Assembly: GCA_017448245.1 (NCBI GenBank)
Contig: JAFSLV010000031.1
Coordinates: 1-49,862 of the forward strand
DNA length: 49,862 bases
Direction of reading: 5' to 3'
Source: Lachnospiraceae bacterium
GTDB lineage: Bacteria; Bacillota; Clostridia; Lachnospirales; Lachnospiraceae
This document shows, piece after piece, positions 42,304 through 49,862 of the stretch. Each line of letters begins with the position of its first letter. Within the stretch, counting starts at the first letter, position 1. Made by a program: the position numbers and the translations under genes. The notes beneath the pieces were generated by a model. The model had not been told where the DNA came from and did no database searches. It saw only the letters and a list, made by a program, of their open reading frames with translations.

Positions 42304-45063
42304 ATGGATTATACAAAAAGAGGTGTAAAAAGACAAGAGCGGGAGATTCTGGGCCTTTCGGAAAAACTCTACCGCAAGCTGTCGGTGATGATCTTTAATG
42401 TCGCCATCGTCGTGATGATTGCGGCGATCGCGATATCGGGGGCATTGGGGCTGGGCGCTTTCCGCGGCATGCTGCAGTCGGCGCCGGACATCACGGGTCT
42501 GTCCGTGACGCCAAGGGGTTATTCCACCTTTGTCTATGATACCGAGGGCAATCAGATCGCCAAGCTCGTCTCCGCGGATTCCAACCGTATCCCCGTGAGC
42601 TGGGAGATGATCCCGCAGACCATGAAGGATGCCTTTGTCGCGATCGAGGACGAGCGCTTTTACCAGCACAACGGCATCGATATCTACGGTATCATCCGTG
42701 CCTTCTTTACGGGACTCGAGAGCGGCGAATTCAATCAGGGCGCATCGACGATCACGCAGCAGCTGCTCAAGAACAACGTCTTTACCGACTGGATCGGGCA
42801 GGAGGGCGTCGCCAAATACAAGCGTAAGGTACAGGAGTGGTTCCTGGCCATACAGCTCGAAAAGACGATGTCCAAGGATGACATCCTGCTCAATTACATG
42901 AACACGGTCAACCTCGGGCAGAACACGCTCGGCGTGCAGGCCGCGGCACTGCGTTATTTCGGCAAGTCCGTGTCGGAGCTGACGCTTTCGGAGTCCGCCT
43001 GTATCGCGGGCATCACGCAGAATCCTTCCGGCTATAATCCGATCTCGCATCCGGAGGCCAACGCACAGCGCCGCACCCGTGTCCTCAACAACATGAAGGA
43101 GCAGGGGTACATCACGGAAGCGGAATACCAGCAGGCGATGGCGGACGATGTCTACAGCCGCATCCAGGTCGTCAACCGCGAACAGGAGGGCAGCGACATC
43201 ACGAGTTATTTTGTGGATGCGCTCACCGTTGCGCTTCTCGAGGACCTGATGGCGCTCGGTTACAGCGAGACGCAGGCCTTTGCGCTGATGTACGCGGGAG
43301 GCTTAAAGATCTATTCGACGCAGGATCCGAGGATCCAGCAGATCGCAGACGAGGTCTTTGCCAATCCGGACAATTTCCCGCCGTATACGCAGATTCTTTT
43401 GTCCTATGCGCTTACGATCGAAAAGGCGGACGGGACGCTGGAGAATCATTCGCAGGAAATGCTGGAAACGTATTTCAAACAGTTCAATGCCAATTACAAC
43501 CGCCTCTACGCAACGGAGGAAGAGGCCTATGCCGCGGTCGAGGAGTACAAGACGGCCGTGATGGCGGAGGGTGATTCCGTTCTGGACGAGCGTGTGACGC
43601 TCACGCTGCAGCCGCAGGCGTCGCTGACGATTTCCGACCAGCGCACGGGTTATGTCGTGGCCATGGTCGGCGGACGCGGGCAAAAGACGGCCTCGCGTAC
43701 CCTGAACCGTGCGACGGATACGACGAGGCAGCCGGGCAGCTGCTTCAAGGTGGTATCGACCTTTGTACCCGCGCTGGATGACGCGGGCTTTACGCTCGCT
43801 TCAACGATCAATGACGCGCCGTTTGCGTATGAAAACGGTCGCCTCGTGCGCAACCACTGGGGCGGGGAGTATCGCGGCATGTATACGATCCGCAACGCGA
43901 TCCGCGACTCCGCCAATGTCGTGACGGTTAAAACGCTGACCTGGATCACGCCGCAGCTCGGCTATGATTATCTGCAGAATTTCGGATTTACGACGCTGGT
44001 CGGTTCCGAACAGATCGGAACGGAGATCTACTCCGACATCCAGCAGTCGCTGGCGCTCGGCGGTATCACGCACGGTGTCACCAATGTTGAGCTCAATGCC
44101 GCCTATGCGGCGATGGCCAACGGCGGCGTCTACTGTAAGCCGGTCTATTATACAAGGGTCGAGGATGCGCAGGGCAATGTGCTGATCGACCATACGACGC
44201 CGGAGACGCACCGCGTGATGAAGGAGACGACGGCATGGCTGATCACGAGCGCCATGCAGGATGTGGTCCGCGGCGGAACGGGCGGCCTCACCAATTTCGG
44301 CACGACCGCGATCGCGGGAAAAACGGGTACCACCACGGACAACAAGGACGTGTGGTTTTCCGGCTATACGGATTATTATACGGCAACGACCTGGGTCGGC
44401 TATGACAATAACCAGCAGCTGATCAATACGTCGGTGGCGAGCACGCTCTGGCGGAAGGTCATGGAGCCCGTGCATGCGGGACTCGAGTGGAGGGATTTTA
44501 CGCAGCCTGCGGGACTCGTGCAGGCGACGGTATGCTCGATTTCCGGCAAGCTCTGCGTGCCGGGCTTGTGTGACGCGACACAGAATACCGAATGGTTTGA
44601 AGAGGGGACGGTTCCGGAGGAGACCTGTGACCAGCATATCGCGGGTGAGATCTGCGTGATGACGCACCGCGAGGCCAACAGCTTTTGTCCGTTCCGGCAG
44701 GCGGGTGCCGCGTGGCTTCCGCCGGTGGAGCCGGAGGCGGTCGCCAAGGGGACGAGGGCGGCAGCAGGTGTCGCGGCGGACGAATCGGATATCCGGATCG
44801 AGACCGACGAAAACGGAAATGAGCGGGTCGTGCGCAATCTGTGCGAGCATGACGAGGCCTTCTGGTCGAGACCGGATGCGGAGCAGGTGATCTATAACCA
44901 GACGATGGAATTCCTCAAGACCAACGGGCAGTCGGATGAACAGGCCGCACAGACGGCGGGGCCTTTTGCGCATGACTGCGTCGAGCAGTTTGCCAAGGAC
45001 CATACGGTGCGCAGGTTCTTCCCGCCGCCGGCGGAGGAAGGCGGAGGCGGAGACGGAGAGTAG
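42304..45063 (+). CDS. Class A penicillin-binding protein (transglycosylase/transpeptidase)
   Basis: 919 residues. Cytoplasmic start (1-30), one membrane helix (about 31-55), a GT51 glycosyltransferase domain with the catalytic Glu115 in EDERFYQHNG and GASTITQQLLKN, then a transpeptidase domain with SCFK (Ser479, Lys482), SAN (in RDSANVV) and KTG (Lys673). It polymerises and cross-links peptidoglycan on the outer face of the membrane. A C-terminal extension (about 745-919) contains several Cys pairs (CSISGKLCVPGLC, CDQHIAGEICV) and a Gly/Pro/Glu tail. I chose ATG 42304; the frame is open upstream, but a -10 box precedes this ATG and no Shine-Dalgarno site exists for any upstream start. Confidence 0.93.
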   Translation: MDYTKRGVKRQEREILGLSEKLYRKLSVMIFNVAIVVMIAAIAISGALGLGAFRGMLQSAPDITGLSVTPRGYSTFVYDTEGNQIAKLVSADSNRIPVSWEMIPQTMKDAFVAIEDERFYQHNGIDIYGIIRAFFTGLESGEFNQGASTITQQLLKNNVFTDWIGQEGVAKYKRKVQEWFLAIQLEKTMSKDDILLNYMNTVNLGQNTLGVQAAALRYFGKSVSELTLSESACIAGITQNPSGYNPISHPEANAQRRTRVLNNMKEQGYITEAEYQQAMADDVYSRIQVVNREQEGSDITSYFVDALTVALLEDLMALGYSETQAFALMYAGGLKIYSTQDPRIQQIADEVFANPDNFPPYTQILLSYALTIEKADGTLENHSQEMLETYFKQFNANYNRLYATEEEAYAAVEEYKTAVMAEGDSVLDERVTLTLQPQASLTISDQRTGYVVAMVGGRGQKTASRTLNRATDTTRQPGSCFKVVSTFVPALDDAGFTLASTINDAPFAYENGRLVRNHWGGEYRGMYTIRNAIRDSANVVTVKTLTWITPQLGYDYLQNFGFTTLVGSEQIGTEIYSDIQQSLALGGITHGVTNVELNAAYAAMANGGVYCKPVYYTRVEDAQGNVLIDHTTPETHRVMKETTAWLITSAMQDVVRGGTGGLTNFGTTAIAGKTGTTTDNKDVWFSGYTDYYTATTWVGYDNNQQLINTSVASTLWRKVMEPVHAGLEWRDFTQPAGLVQATVCSISGKLCVPGLCDATQNTEWFEEGTVPEETCDQHIAGEICVMTHREANSFCPFRQAGAAWLPPVEPEAVAKGTRAAAGVAADESDIRIETDENGNERVVRNLCEHDEAFWSRPDAEQVIYNQTMEFLKTNGQSDEQAAQTAGPFAHDCVEQFAKDHTVRRFFPPPAEEGGGGDGE
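42308..42336 (-). promoter_or_regulatory. Promoter of glpP
   Basis: Minus strand: TTGTCT (42336-42331), 17-base spacer, TATAAT (42313-42308). It lies inside the first codons of the divergent PBP gene. Its start point would fall near 42301, the same place as that of the PBP transcript. Confidence 0.6.
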
Positions 45064-45065
45064 CG

Positions 45066-45704
45066 TCAGGAGGGGATCGGAAGGTAGAGCGGATCGCTTT
45101 CGGATATATCGATATTTCCGTTAAAAATATTCGTTAAATCGTTTACATAGAGAGCGACGTGCGCTTCGGGGACAAATACCTCAAAGCGCACGTTTTCTTC
45201 ATAGACGGGAGCTCCCGGATCGATCTGTTTTTCCCGGAAGTAATGCAGGACAGTGGCCACGTGCGCATAATCCGAGGTAAAGGAAATCGTACGGCCCATC
45301 GTATACGTGACGATGTCCGCGCGAGCACAGGCCTCCTGTGCGGCCTGCGTGTAGGCGCGCGTGAGGCCTCCGGTCCCGAGGAGCGTGCCACCGAAATAGC
45401 GCGTAACGACGATGAGCACATCGGTGAGCCGCGCACCGGTCAGCACCCGGAGAATCGGTCTGCCCGCGGTGCCCTGCGGCTCGCCGTTGTCCGAGGCACG
45501 CTGAAACGCACCGTCGCTTCCGAGGATATAGCCAAAGCAATGGTGTCTCGCGTCGTGATATTTTTTTTGCACTTCCGTGATACGCGCCTGCGCCTGCGCT
45601 TCGGTAGTGACGGGAAAGATGTCACCGATGAAGCGGGAGTTCTTTTCCGTGATCTCCGCGGAGGCGGCGCTTAGGACCGTGCGGTAGTCGTAAGGTGCCT
45701 GCAT
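45066..45704 (-). CDS. YigZ/IMPACT-family protein
   Basis: 212 residues from ATG 45704. Family signature: EKNSRFIGDIFPVTTEAQAQ, KYHDARHHCFGYILG, RASDNGEPQGTAGRPIL and VVTRYFGGTLLGTGGLTRAY. The fold has an N-terminal IMPACT domain and a small C-terminal domain; the molecular role is not settled. A second ATG at 45719 is overlapped by the -10 box of a good promoter (45718-45746), so 45704 is preferred; neither has a ribosome binding site. It converges with the PBP gene with two bases between stops. Confidence 0.9.
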   Translation of the reverse strand: MQAPYDYRTVLSAASAEITEKNSRFIGDIFPVTTEAQAQARITEVQKKYHDARHHCFGYILGSDGAFQRASDNGEPQGTAGRPILRVLTGARLTDVLIVVTRYFGGTLLGTGGLTRAYTQAAQEACARADIVTYTMGRTISFTSDYAHVATVLHYFREKQIDPGAPVYEENVRFEVFVPEAHVALYVNDLTNIFNGNIDISESDPLYLPIPS

Positions 45705-45717
45705 GGTTTGTATGCGC

Positions 45718-45746
45718 ATTGTATTTCAAATCGGGGAAAAAATCAA
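45718..45746 (-). promoter_or_regulatory. Promoter of the YigZ gene, very short leader
   Basis: Minus strand: TTGATT (45746-45741), 17-base spacer, TACAAT (45723-45718). The preferred ATG is 13 bases beyond, leaving a leader of about six bases and no Shine-Dalgarno site. Confidence 0.6.
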
Positions 45747-45752
45747 CCATAC

Positions 45753-45880
45753 ACACGAGCCACGCAAGGACAAGATTTGCTTTGCAAATCTTGTCCCGCG
45801 GCTGTCGCCGCATGCATACACGAGCCACGCCAGTACAAGATTTGCTTTGCAAATCTTGTCCCGCGGCTGTCGCCGCATGA
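45753..45880. repeat. Two tandem 65-base repeats with nested hairpins
   Basis: Units 45753-45817 and 45818-45880 differ at only two positions up to their last few bases. Each contains a perfect hairpin ACAAGATTTGC-TTT-GCAAATCTTGT and a second, GCGGC-TGT-CGCCGC. Their first bases, ACGAGCCACGC, recur in inverse at about 45944-45954 beside the tRNA. No protein is encoded. The block lies between the YigZ promoter and the tRNA terminator. Confidence 0.9.
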
Positions 45881-45881
45881 C

Positions 45882-45940
45882 AAAAGAAACGCACACACCA
45901 CCCTGCGAGTAAACTCGCGGTTGGTGTCTGCGTTTCTTTT
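45882..45940. terminator. Large bidirectional terminator hairpin downstream of tRNA-Thr
   Basis: AAAAGAAACGCA (45882-45893) and TGCGTTTCTTTT (45929-45940) are perfect complements. An inner stem ACACCA/TGGTGT and a tip GCGAGT-AA-ACTCGC follow. On the minus strand it ends the tRNA transcript with TTTCTTTT. Confidence 0.8.
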
Positions 45941-45964
45941 TCGCGTGGCTCGTAGCTACGCGAG

Positions 45965-46037
45965 AGCTGCTGACGGGAATCGGACCCGTGACCTCCGCAC
46001 TACCAATGCGACGCACTACCGACTGTGCTACAGCAGC
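45965..46037 (-). tRNA. tRNA-Thr (anticodon GGU)
   Basis: 73 bases. Acceptor stem GCTGCTG/CAGCAGC (seven perfect pairs), D-stem GCAC/GTGC with loop AGTCGGTA, anticodon stem TCGCA/TGCGG with loop TTGGTAG (anticodon GGT in DNA), five-base variable loop AGGTC, T-stem ACGGG/CCCGT. The discriminator base is T and CCA is not encoded. The T-loop reads TCCGATT, so position 55 is C where nearly all tRNAs have T (pseudouridine in RNA). Promoter at 46073-46101. Confidence 0.95.
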
Positions 46038-46072
46038 ATCCGTGACGATCCAGAAGATGCGCCACGTCAATC

Positions 46073-46101
46073 ATTCTACCAAACGGCCTATGCTTTGTCA
46101 A
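46073..46101 (-). promoter_or_regulatory. Promoter of tRNA-Thr
   Basis: Minus strand: TTGACA (46101-46096), 17-base spacer, TAGAAT (46078-46073), 35 bases before the mature tRNA. Confidence 0.85.
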
Positions 46102-46167
46102 TGAAGACGGGCCGTCCGCAAAGCAGGCGGACATCCGCGGAATTCACATATCTTTCACAAAAAAGCA

Positions 46168-46196
46168 ATGACAAAACCGCCGGTCGGGTGTATGAT
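46168..46196 (+). promoter_or_regulatory. Promoter of the pyridoxamine kinase gene
   Basis: ATGACA (46168-46173), 17-base spacer, TATGAT (46191-46196). AAAGGAG follows at 46221-46227. Confidence 0.6.
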
Positions 46197-46232
46197 GAAA
46201 AGCGGTATTTTTTTGTGAATAAAGGAGTACGA

Positions 46233-47063
46233 ATGATGAAGAGAGTATTGACAATACAGGATATCTCCTGCCTCGGAAAATGTTCCGTCACGATTGCGCT
46301 GCCGGTGATCTCCGCGCTCGGGGTCGAGTGCGTGATCCTGCCGACGGCCGTGCTGTCGACGCATACGATGTTCCGGAATTTTACCTGCAAGGATCTGTCC
46401 GACCAGATCGAACCCGTCTGCCGGCACTGGCAGTCGGAAAACGTGCATTTTGACGCGATCTATACCGGATATCTGGGCACGGCGGAACAGATCGACCAGA
46501 TGAAGACGCTGTTTGCGACGTTTCGCGCAGAGGATACAACCATCATCGTCGATCCTGTCATGGCGGACAACGGCAGACTCTATCCGGCCTTTGACATGGC
46601 ATATGCCAAAAAGAACGCGGAGCTGTGTGCGCATGCGGACATCATCGTTCCCAATATCACGGAGGCGTGCTTTATGACCGGCACGGAGTACAGGGAGACC
46701 TATGACGAGGCCTATATCAAAGAGCTGCTTTCGGCACTCAACGATCTGGGCGCACGCATCTCGGTGCTGACCGGTGTCTCCCTCTCGGAAGGAAAGACCG
46801 GCGTCATGGGATATGACCGGGACAAAGACGCGTACTATGTCTACCAGAATGACAGGGTCGATGCCACGTATCACGGCACGGGTGATCTCTTTTCTTCGAC
46901 CTGTGTCGGAGAGATGATGCGGGGAAAGAGCTGGCAGGACGCGATGCGGATCGCCGCGGACTATACGGCGCATACGATCCGCGTGACGCTCGACAATCCG
47001 GAAAAGCCGTGGTACGGCGTGGATTTTGAAAAGACGCTGCCTGAGCTCATGCAGGCGGAATAA
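46233..47063 (+). CDS. Pyridoxamine/pyridoxal kinase, PdxY-like
   Basis: 276 residues. Ribokinase-fold kinase: QDISCLGKCSVTIALPVISALG at the N-terminus (substrate side), YTGYLGTAEQI, VDPVMADNGRLYP, PNITEACFMTG and the C-terminal anion-hole motif HGTGDLFSS with the catalytic Asp. It phosphorylates pyridoxal or pyridoxamine for pyridoxal phosphate salvage. The frame is open further left across the tRNA and repeat block, but that part is non-coding. ATG 46233 has AAAGGAG five bases upstream; ATG 46236 is equally possible. Confidence 0.92.
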   Translation: MMKRVLTIQDISCLGKCSVTIALPVISALGVECVILPTAVLSTHTMFRNFTCKDLSDQIEPVCRHWQSENVHFDAIYTGYLGTAEQIDQMKTLFATFRAEDTTIIVDPVMADNGRLYPAFDMAYAKKNAELCAHADIIVPNITEACFMTGTEYRETYDEAYIKELLSALNDLGARISVLTGVSLSEGKTGVMGYDRDKDAYYVYQNDRVDATYHGTGDLFSSTCVGEMMRGKSWQDAMRIAADYTAHTIRVTLDNPEKPWYGVDFEKTLPELMQAE

Positions 47064-47108
47064 ATCATACGCGTTTACTCCCCGCATCCGGAATGTAAAG
47101 GAGAGTAA

Positions 47109-47139
47109 AAAAGACCGCGGCGCACGGCCGCGGTCTTTT
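47109..47139. terminator. Bidirectional terminator between convergent genes
   Basis: AAAAGACCGCGGC (47109-47121) and GCCGCGGTCTTTT (47127-47139) are perfect 13-base complements around GCACG. With A-tract and T-tract it serves both the pyridoxamine kinase (plus) and acetate kinase (minus) transcripts. Confidence 0.93.
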
Positions 47140-47180
47140 GATTTCACATGAAGCGGTTGCCCGGTCGGGACACGCTTCCT

Positions 47181-48377
47181 TTATTTGACGAGCGCCACCG
47201 TATCTCTTGCGATCGCAAGCTCTTCGTTGGTCGGAACAACATAGACCTGCACCCTGGAATCGGGGGTCGAAATCCGGATCTCCTCGCCGCGCTTTTTGTT
47301 TGCTTCCTCATCCAGCGTGATACCGAGGAAGTCGATGCGGTCCACGATCTTTTGGCGGACAAACCCAGAGTTTTCGCCGACGCCCGCCGTGAAGCAGATA
47401 ACGTCCACGCCGTCCAGCGCCGCCGCATAGGCGCCGATGTACTTGACGACGCGGTAGACAAAGCCTTCGATCGCGCGCTTTCCACCGGCGTTGCCCTCGT
47501 TATAACCCTTTTCGAGATCGCGGAAATCGCTGCCAAGGCCCGCGGAGAGTCCGAGGACACCGGATTTTTTATTGAGGATGTTTTCCACCTCGGCAACGGA
47601 GAGATTTTCTTTTTTGCAGATATACTCGACGATCGAGGCATCGAGATCGCCGCTGCGCGTTCCCATGATGAGGCCTTCGAGCGGGGTCAGGCCCATCGAT
47701 GTGTCGATGCACTTGCCGTTCCTGACGGCGGAGATGGAGGCGCCGTTGCCCAGGTGGCAGACGATCGTCTTCAGGTCCTCTTTTTTCTTGCCGAGGATCT
47801 CCGCAATGCGTGCGCTCACATAGGCGTGGCTCGTTCCGTGGAAGCCGTAGCGGCGGATGCGGTATTTTTCGTAGTATTCATAAGGAAGGGCATACAGATA
47901 CGCCTCCTCCGGCATCGTCTGATGGAAGGCCGTATCAAAGACCGCCACCATCGGGACACCGGGCATCAGCGCTTCGCAGGCATTGACGCCGATGAGGTTG
48001 GCGGGATTGTGCAGCGGCGCGAGATCCGATACTTCCTCGATGGCTTTTTTGACTTCGTCGTTGATGATGACGGACTGCGTGAATTTCTCACCGCCGTGGA
48101 CGATGCGGTGGCCGACCGCACCGATCTCGGAGAGTGATTTGACAACGCCCGTCTTTTCGTTCGTCAGATAAGAGATGACGAGCTCGATCGCTTTTTTGTG
48201 ATCGGGCATCTCGATCTGTTGCTCCTCTTTTTCGCCGCCCTCGGGCGCATAGGAGATGATGCCGCCGTCGATACCGATGCGCTCGCACAACCCCTTGGCG
48301 ATGACGCCCTCGGTGTCGGAATCGATCAGCTGGTATTTCAGTGAGGAAGAACCGCAGTTGATGACCAGAACCTTCAT
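47181..48377 (-). CDS. ackA: Acetate kinase
   Basis: 398 residues, full length. Start [19 protein letters not shown]; catalytic and binding motifs [64 protein letters not shown] and FTAGVGENS are all present. It converts acetyl phosphate and ADP to acetate and ATP, the final ATP-yielding step of acetate fermentation. No pta gene lies in the window. AAAGGGG before ATG; promoter at 48448-48476. Divergent from tmcAL. Confidence 0.97.
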   Translation of the reverse strand: MKVLVINCGSSSLKYQLIDSDTEGVIAKGLCERIGIDGGIISYAPEGGEKEEQQIEMPDHKKAIELVISYLTNEKTGVVKSLSEIGAVGHRIVHGGEKFTQSVIINDEVKKAIEEVSDLAPLHNPANLIGVNACEALMPGVPMVAVFDTAFHQTMPEEAYLYALPYEYYEKYRIRRYGFHGTSHAYVSARIAEILGKKKEDLKTIVCHLGNGASISAVRNGKCIDTSMGLTPLEGLIMGTRSGDLDASIVEYICKKENLSVAEVENILNKKSGVLGLSAGLGSDFRDLEKGYNEGNAGGKRAIEGFVYRVVKYIGAYAAALDGVDVICFTAGVGENSGFVRQKIVDRIDFLGITLDEEANKKRGEEIRISTPDSRVQVYVVPTNEELAIARDTVALVK

Positions 48378-48399
48378 TCGTTTGTACCCCTTTCTTATC

Positions 48400-48428
48400 T
48401 TGTATTCGTGAGAAAATTAGGCTATAAT
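48400..48428 (+). promoter_or_regulatory. Promoter of tmcAL
   Basis: TTGTAT (48400-48405), 17-base spacer, TATAAT (48423-48428), about 50 bases before the ATG at 48478. It lies within the 5' leader of the divergent ackA transcript. Confidence 0.6.
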
Positions 48429-48447
48429 CTGAAAGCCGCACAGTATA

Positions 48448-48476
48448 AGTATAACGATTAAAGAACCGGTTGACAA
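48448..48476 (-). promoter_or_regulatory. Promoter of ackA
   Basis: Minus strand: TTGTCA (48476-48471), 17-base spacer, TATACT (48453-48448). It ends one base before the tmcAL start codon and lies inside the tmcAL leader, so the two transcripts overlap. Confidence 0.65.
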
Positions 48477-48477
48477 G

Positions 48478-49686
48478 ATGAAAACAGTTGCAGTCATCGC
48501 GGAATTCAATCCGTTTCATAACGGCCATGCGGGGATCCTGCGCAAGGCAAAAGAAATCACGGGAGCCGATTATTGTCTCGTCGTCATGAGCGGGGACTTT
48601 TGCCAGCGCGGGGAAGCGGCGCTCATCGAAAAATACACGCGCACGCGCATGGCGCTGGCCAACGGCGCGGATGCGGTCTTTGAGCTGCCCCATTACTACG
48701 CGCTCGGCAGTGCCGAGTATTTTGCTCTCGGTGCGGTATCGCTGCTGCAGAAACTCGGTGTTGTCGATACGCTCGTCTTTGGTTCGGAGTGCGCACAGAT
48801 CGGGCGCCTGCACACGATTGCCAGGATACTTGCGGACGAGCCGCCGGCTTTCCGTCTGCATCTGCAGCGTAACTTAAAGCAGGGGGACGATTTTCCGACG
48901 GCGCGCATGAAGGCGCTTGCGATCTGTATGCCGGAGGACAAAAAGGGCGCAAAGCTCATCGAGGAGAAAAACAATCTTCTCGGTGTCGAGTATATCAAGC
49001 AGATCATGAAGCTAAAGGCAAGGATCGAGCCCGTGACGGTCAAGCGGACCGCGGGCGTGGACGCGTTTTCGATCCGGCAGTCGCTTCTTTCCCAGCAAAA
49101 GCGCATCCGCAAGGCACAGATGCCGGAGAGCTGCGCGATGCTGCTGCGCGACTATCCTTCCCATGCGGGGCATGCCTATGCCGTGCAGGAGGAGATCTTT
49201 CCGGGGCTTGTGCATGTGCTCTCCCTCGAAAACGAAGAGGGTGTGGCCAAAATCGCGGACGTCGGACCGGAGCTGGCGGCAAGGATCTACAAAACGCTGC
49301 CGGGCGTGCTGAACCTGCAGGATTTTATTGCGGCGCTGCATACCAAGGATCTCACACAGGCCAGGGTGCGCAGGGCACTGATGCATATCTTTTTGCACAT
49401 GCCGCAGTCGTCTTATGACACGCTGCTCAGGAAGCGTACGGTCTATGCGCGCGTGCTCGGATTTAAAAAGAGCGCGTCGCCCCTGCTCAACCGGATCAAG
49501 GCGGAGGGAAAGGTGCCGCTGATCACCAGGCTCGCGCAGGCAAAGAAGCAGCTTGCGGATGATCCGCAGGCACTGACGCTGCTCAGGGAGGATATCCGCG
49601 CTTCTTTTGTATATGACCGGTGCTTTTTGAAGAAGGAGGCCTATCCGGTCAGGAGCGAGTACGAAAAGCAGCTGATCATTGTATAG
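48478..49686 (+). CDS. tmcAL: tRNA(Met) cytidine acetate ligase
   Basis: 402 residues. Nucleotidyltransferase N-domain with AEFNPFHNGHAGIL (HIGH-like motif), VVMSGDFCQRGEAAL, KYTRTRMALANGADAVFELP and FGSECAQ; a helical C-domain binds tRNA. TmcAL activates acetate with ATP and forms N4-acetylcytidine at position 34 of elongator tRNA-Met. It lies back to back with acetate kinase, as is common in Firmicutes. No clear Shine-Dalgarno site precedes the ATG. Confidence 0.95.
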   Translation: MKTVAVIAEFNPFHNGHAGILRKAKEITGADYCLVVMSGDFCQRGEAALIEKYTRTRMALANGADAVFELPHYYALGSAEYFALGAVSLLQKLGVVDTLVFGSECAQIGRLHTIARILADEPPAFRLHLQRNLKQGDDFPTARMKALAICMPEDKKGAKLIEEKNNLLGVEYIKQIMKLKARIEPVTVKRTAGVDAFSIRQSLLSQQKRIRKAQMPESCAMLLRDYPSHAGHAYAVQEEIFPGLVHVLSLENEEGVAKIADVGPELAARIYKTLPGVLNLQDFIAALHTKDLTQARVRRALMHIFLHMPQSSYDTLLRKRTVYARVLGFKKSASPLLNRIKAEGKVPLITRLAQAKKQLADDPQALTLLREDIRASFVYDRCFLKKEAYPVRSEYEKQLIIV

Positions 49687-49765
49687 CGGCCATCCCGCGG
49701 AGGGGCTGCGGGCACGTCCGCTAATGGAGTAAAGAAAGTGTCAGTTGAATAAAAAATAAAAGAAA
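49687..49765. other. Boundary between chromosomal genes and an AT-rich segment
   Basis: Up to about 49723 the DNA is GC-rich and can fold as AGCGG/CCGCT around CCCGC/GCGGG, without a T-run. From about 49740 it becomes AT-rich (AAAAAATAAAAG), unlike the rest of the window, which suggests the edge of an acquired segment near 49735. Confidence 0.4.
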
Positions 49766-49831
49766 GAGAGTATCTCACCTTTGGGTATAATGGTTTTGGG
49801 AAAAAAATACCTTTAAAAGGGGGATACTCTC
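49766..49831 (+). promoter_or_regulatory. Hairpin that hides a ribosome binding site, with internal promoter box
   Basis: GAGAGTATCTC-A-CCTTT (49766-49782) pairs with AAAGGGGGATACTCTC (49816-49831) with one G-T wobble and one bulged A. The right arm contains the ribosome binding site AAAGGGGG and ends at the ATG (49832). TATAAT at 49786-49791 lies inside the loop, so transcripts starting there lack the left arm and stay translatable. Confidence 0.65.
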
Positions 49832-49862
49832 ATGGATTTTATTGTACCACTTCTTGAAGATT
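49832..49862 (+). CDS. Start of a gene cut by the window edge, perhaps a transposase
   Basis: ATG plus nine codons (MDFIVPLLED) before the window ends. AAAGGGGG lies eight bases upstream. The residues are too few to name a family. The AT-rich surroundings and the site-hiding hairpin upstream resemble the 5' ends of insertion-sequence transposase genes; this is inference. Confidence 0.4.
   Translation, partial: MDFIVPLLED

Noticed and set aside
45753-45880. CRISPR array
   Set aside because: There are only two units, directly adjacent with no spacers, and no cas genes; these are tandem hairpin repeats.
45940-46040. tRNA 3' end as an integration site with att repeat
   Set aside because: No copy of the tRNA 3' end was found elsewhere in the window and no integrase gene is present.
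45708-46232. N-terminal extension of the pyridoxamine kinase frame
   Set aside because: The extension reads through tandem repeats, a terminator and the antisense of a tRNA. The kinase motif starts right after the ATG that has AAAGGAG.

Overview
The window looks like chromosomal DNA of a Gram-positive anaerobe of the Clostridia, most likely a Lachnospiraceae-type gut bacterium. The evidence is the gene repertoire: hybrid kinases with dCache or 7TM sensors, a GlpP-controlled glycerol cluster, DUF1667, an M16C lipoprotein, clostripain and BspA-like repeats, a YtrA-type regulator, PdxY-type kinase, AckA and TmcAL. The DNA is moderately GC-rich, genes are tightly packed and lipoprotein signals are common. 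No rRNA, CRISPR array or prophage was seen. One tRNA (Thr, anticodon GGU) is present.

Layout. 1-7.5 kb: two tandem paralogous hybrid histidine kinases. The first is broken in its ATPase domain by a small palindromic repeat, and the pair seems to share one phosphotransfer tail between them. 7.6-9.9 kb: a small defence/toxin patch with a RelB/RelE-type toxin-antitoxin pair and, on the other strand, a lipoprotein-anchored barnase with its barstar. 9.9-17.8 kb: a short flagellin-like protein, a clostripain/leucine-rich-repeat lipoprotein, an SGNH hydrolase and a DUF2339 membrane protein. 17.8-24.1 kb: a co-directional run of a phosphatidylglycerol-lysyltransferase-like protein, a PHP phosphoesterase, NagB and a large M16C metalloprotease lipoprotein with an SLH-like tail. 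24.2-35.3 kb: a long run headed by a YtrA/GntR regulator with its operator. It holds an ABC ATPase and permease, two sugar-type ABC permeases, an HlyD-type adaptor, a stand-alone MacB-type extracytoplasmic core domain and a 903-residue solute-binding lipoprotein. 35.3-36.8 kb: an SGNH lipoprotein flanked by short dispersed repeats. 36.8-42.3 kb, minus strand: glpP, glpK, a GlpA-like dehydrogenase, an FAD oxidoreductase and DUF1667, forming a glycerol to dihydroxyacetone-phosphate route under antitermination control. 42.3-49.7 kb: a class A PBP, YigZ, tRNA-Thr with an inverted/tandem repeat block, pyridoxamine kinase, acetate kinase and TmcAL. At the right edge a new AT-rich gene starts, with a hairpin that hides its ribosome binding site, as in some insertion sequences.

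Three themes stand out. First, several genes lack a Shine-Dalgarno site and have a good -10 box seven to nine bases before ATG, suggesting leaderless mRNAs (barnase, 17857, 35440, PBP). Second, small palindromic repeats have entered or reached coding sequence twice, splitting the kinase and supplying the stop codon of the SGNH lipoprotein. Third, the 24-35 kb run mixes importer-type and exporter-type parts in a way that matches no standard transporter and is the best candidate for an undescribed system. All functional statements come from reading the sequence and from family knowledge; no searches were run.
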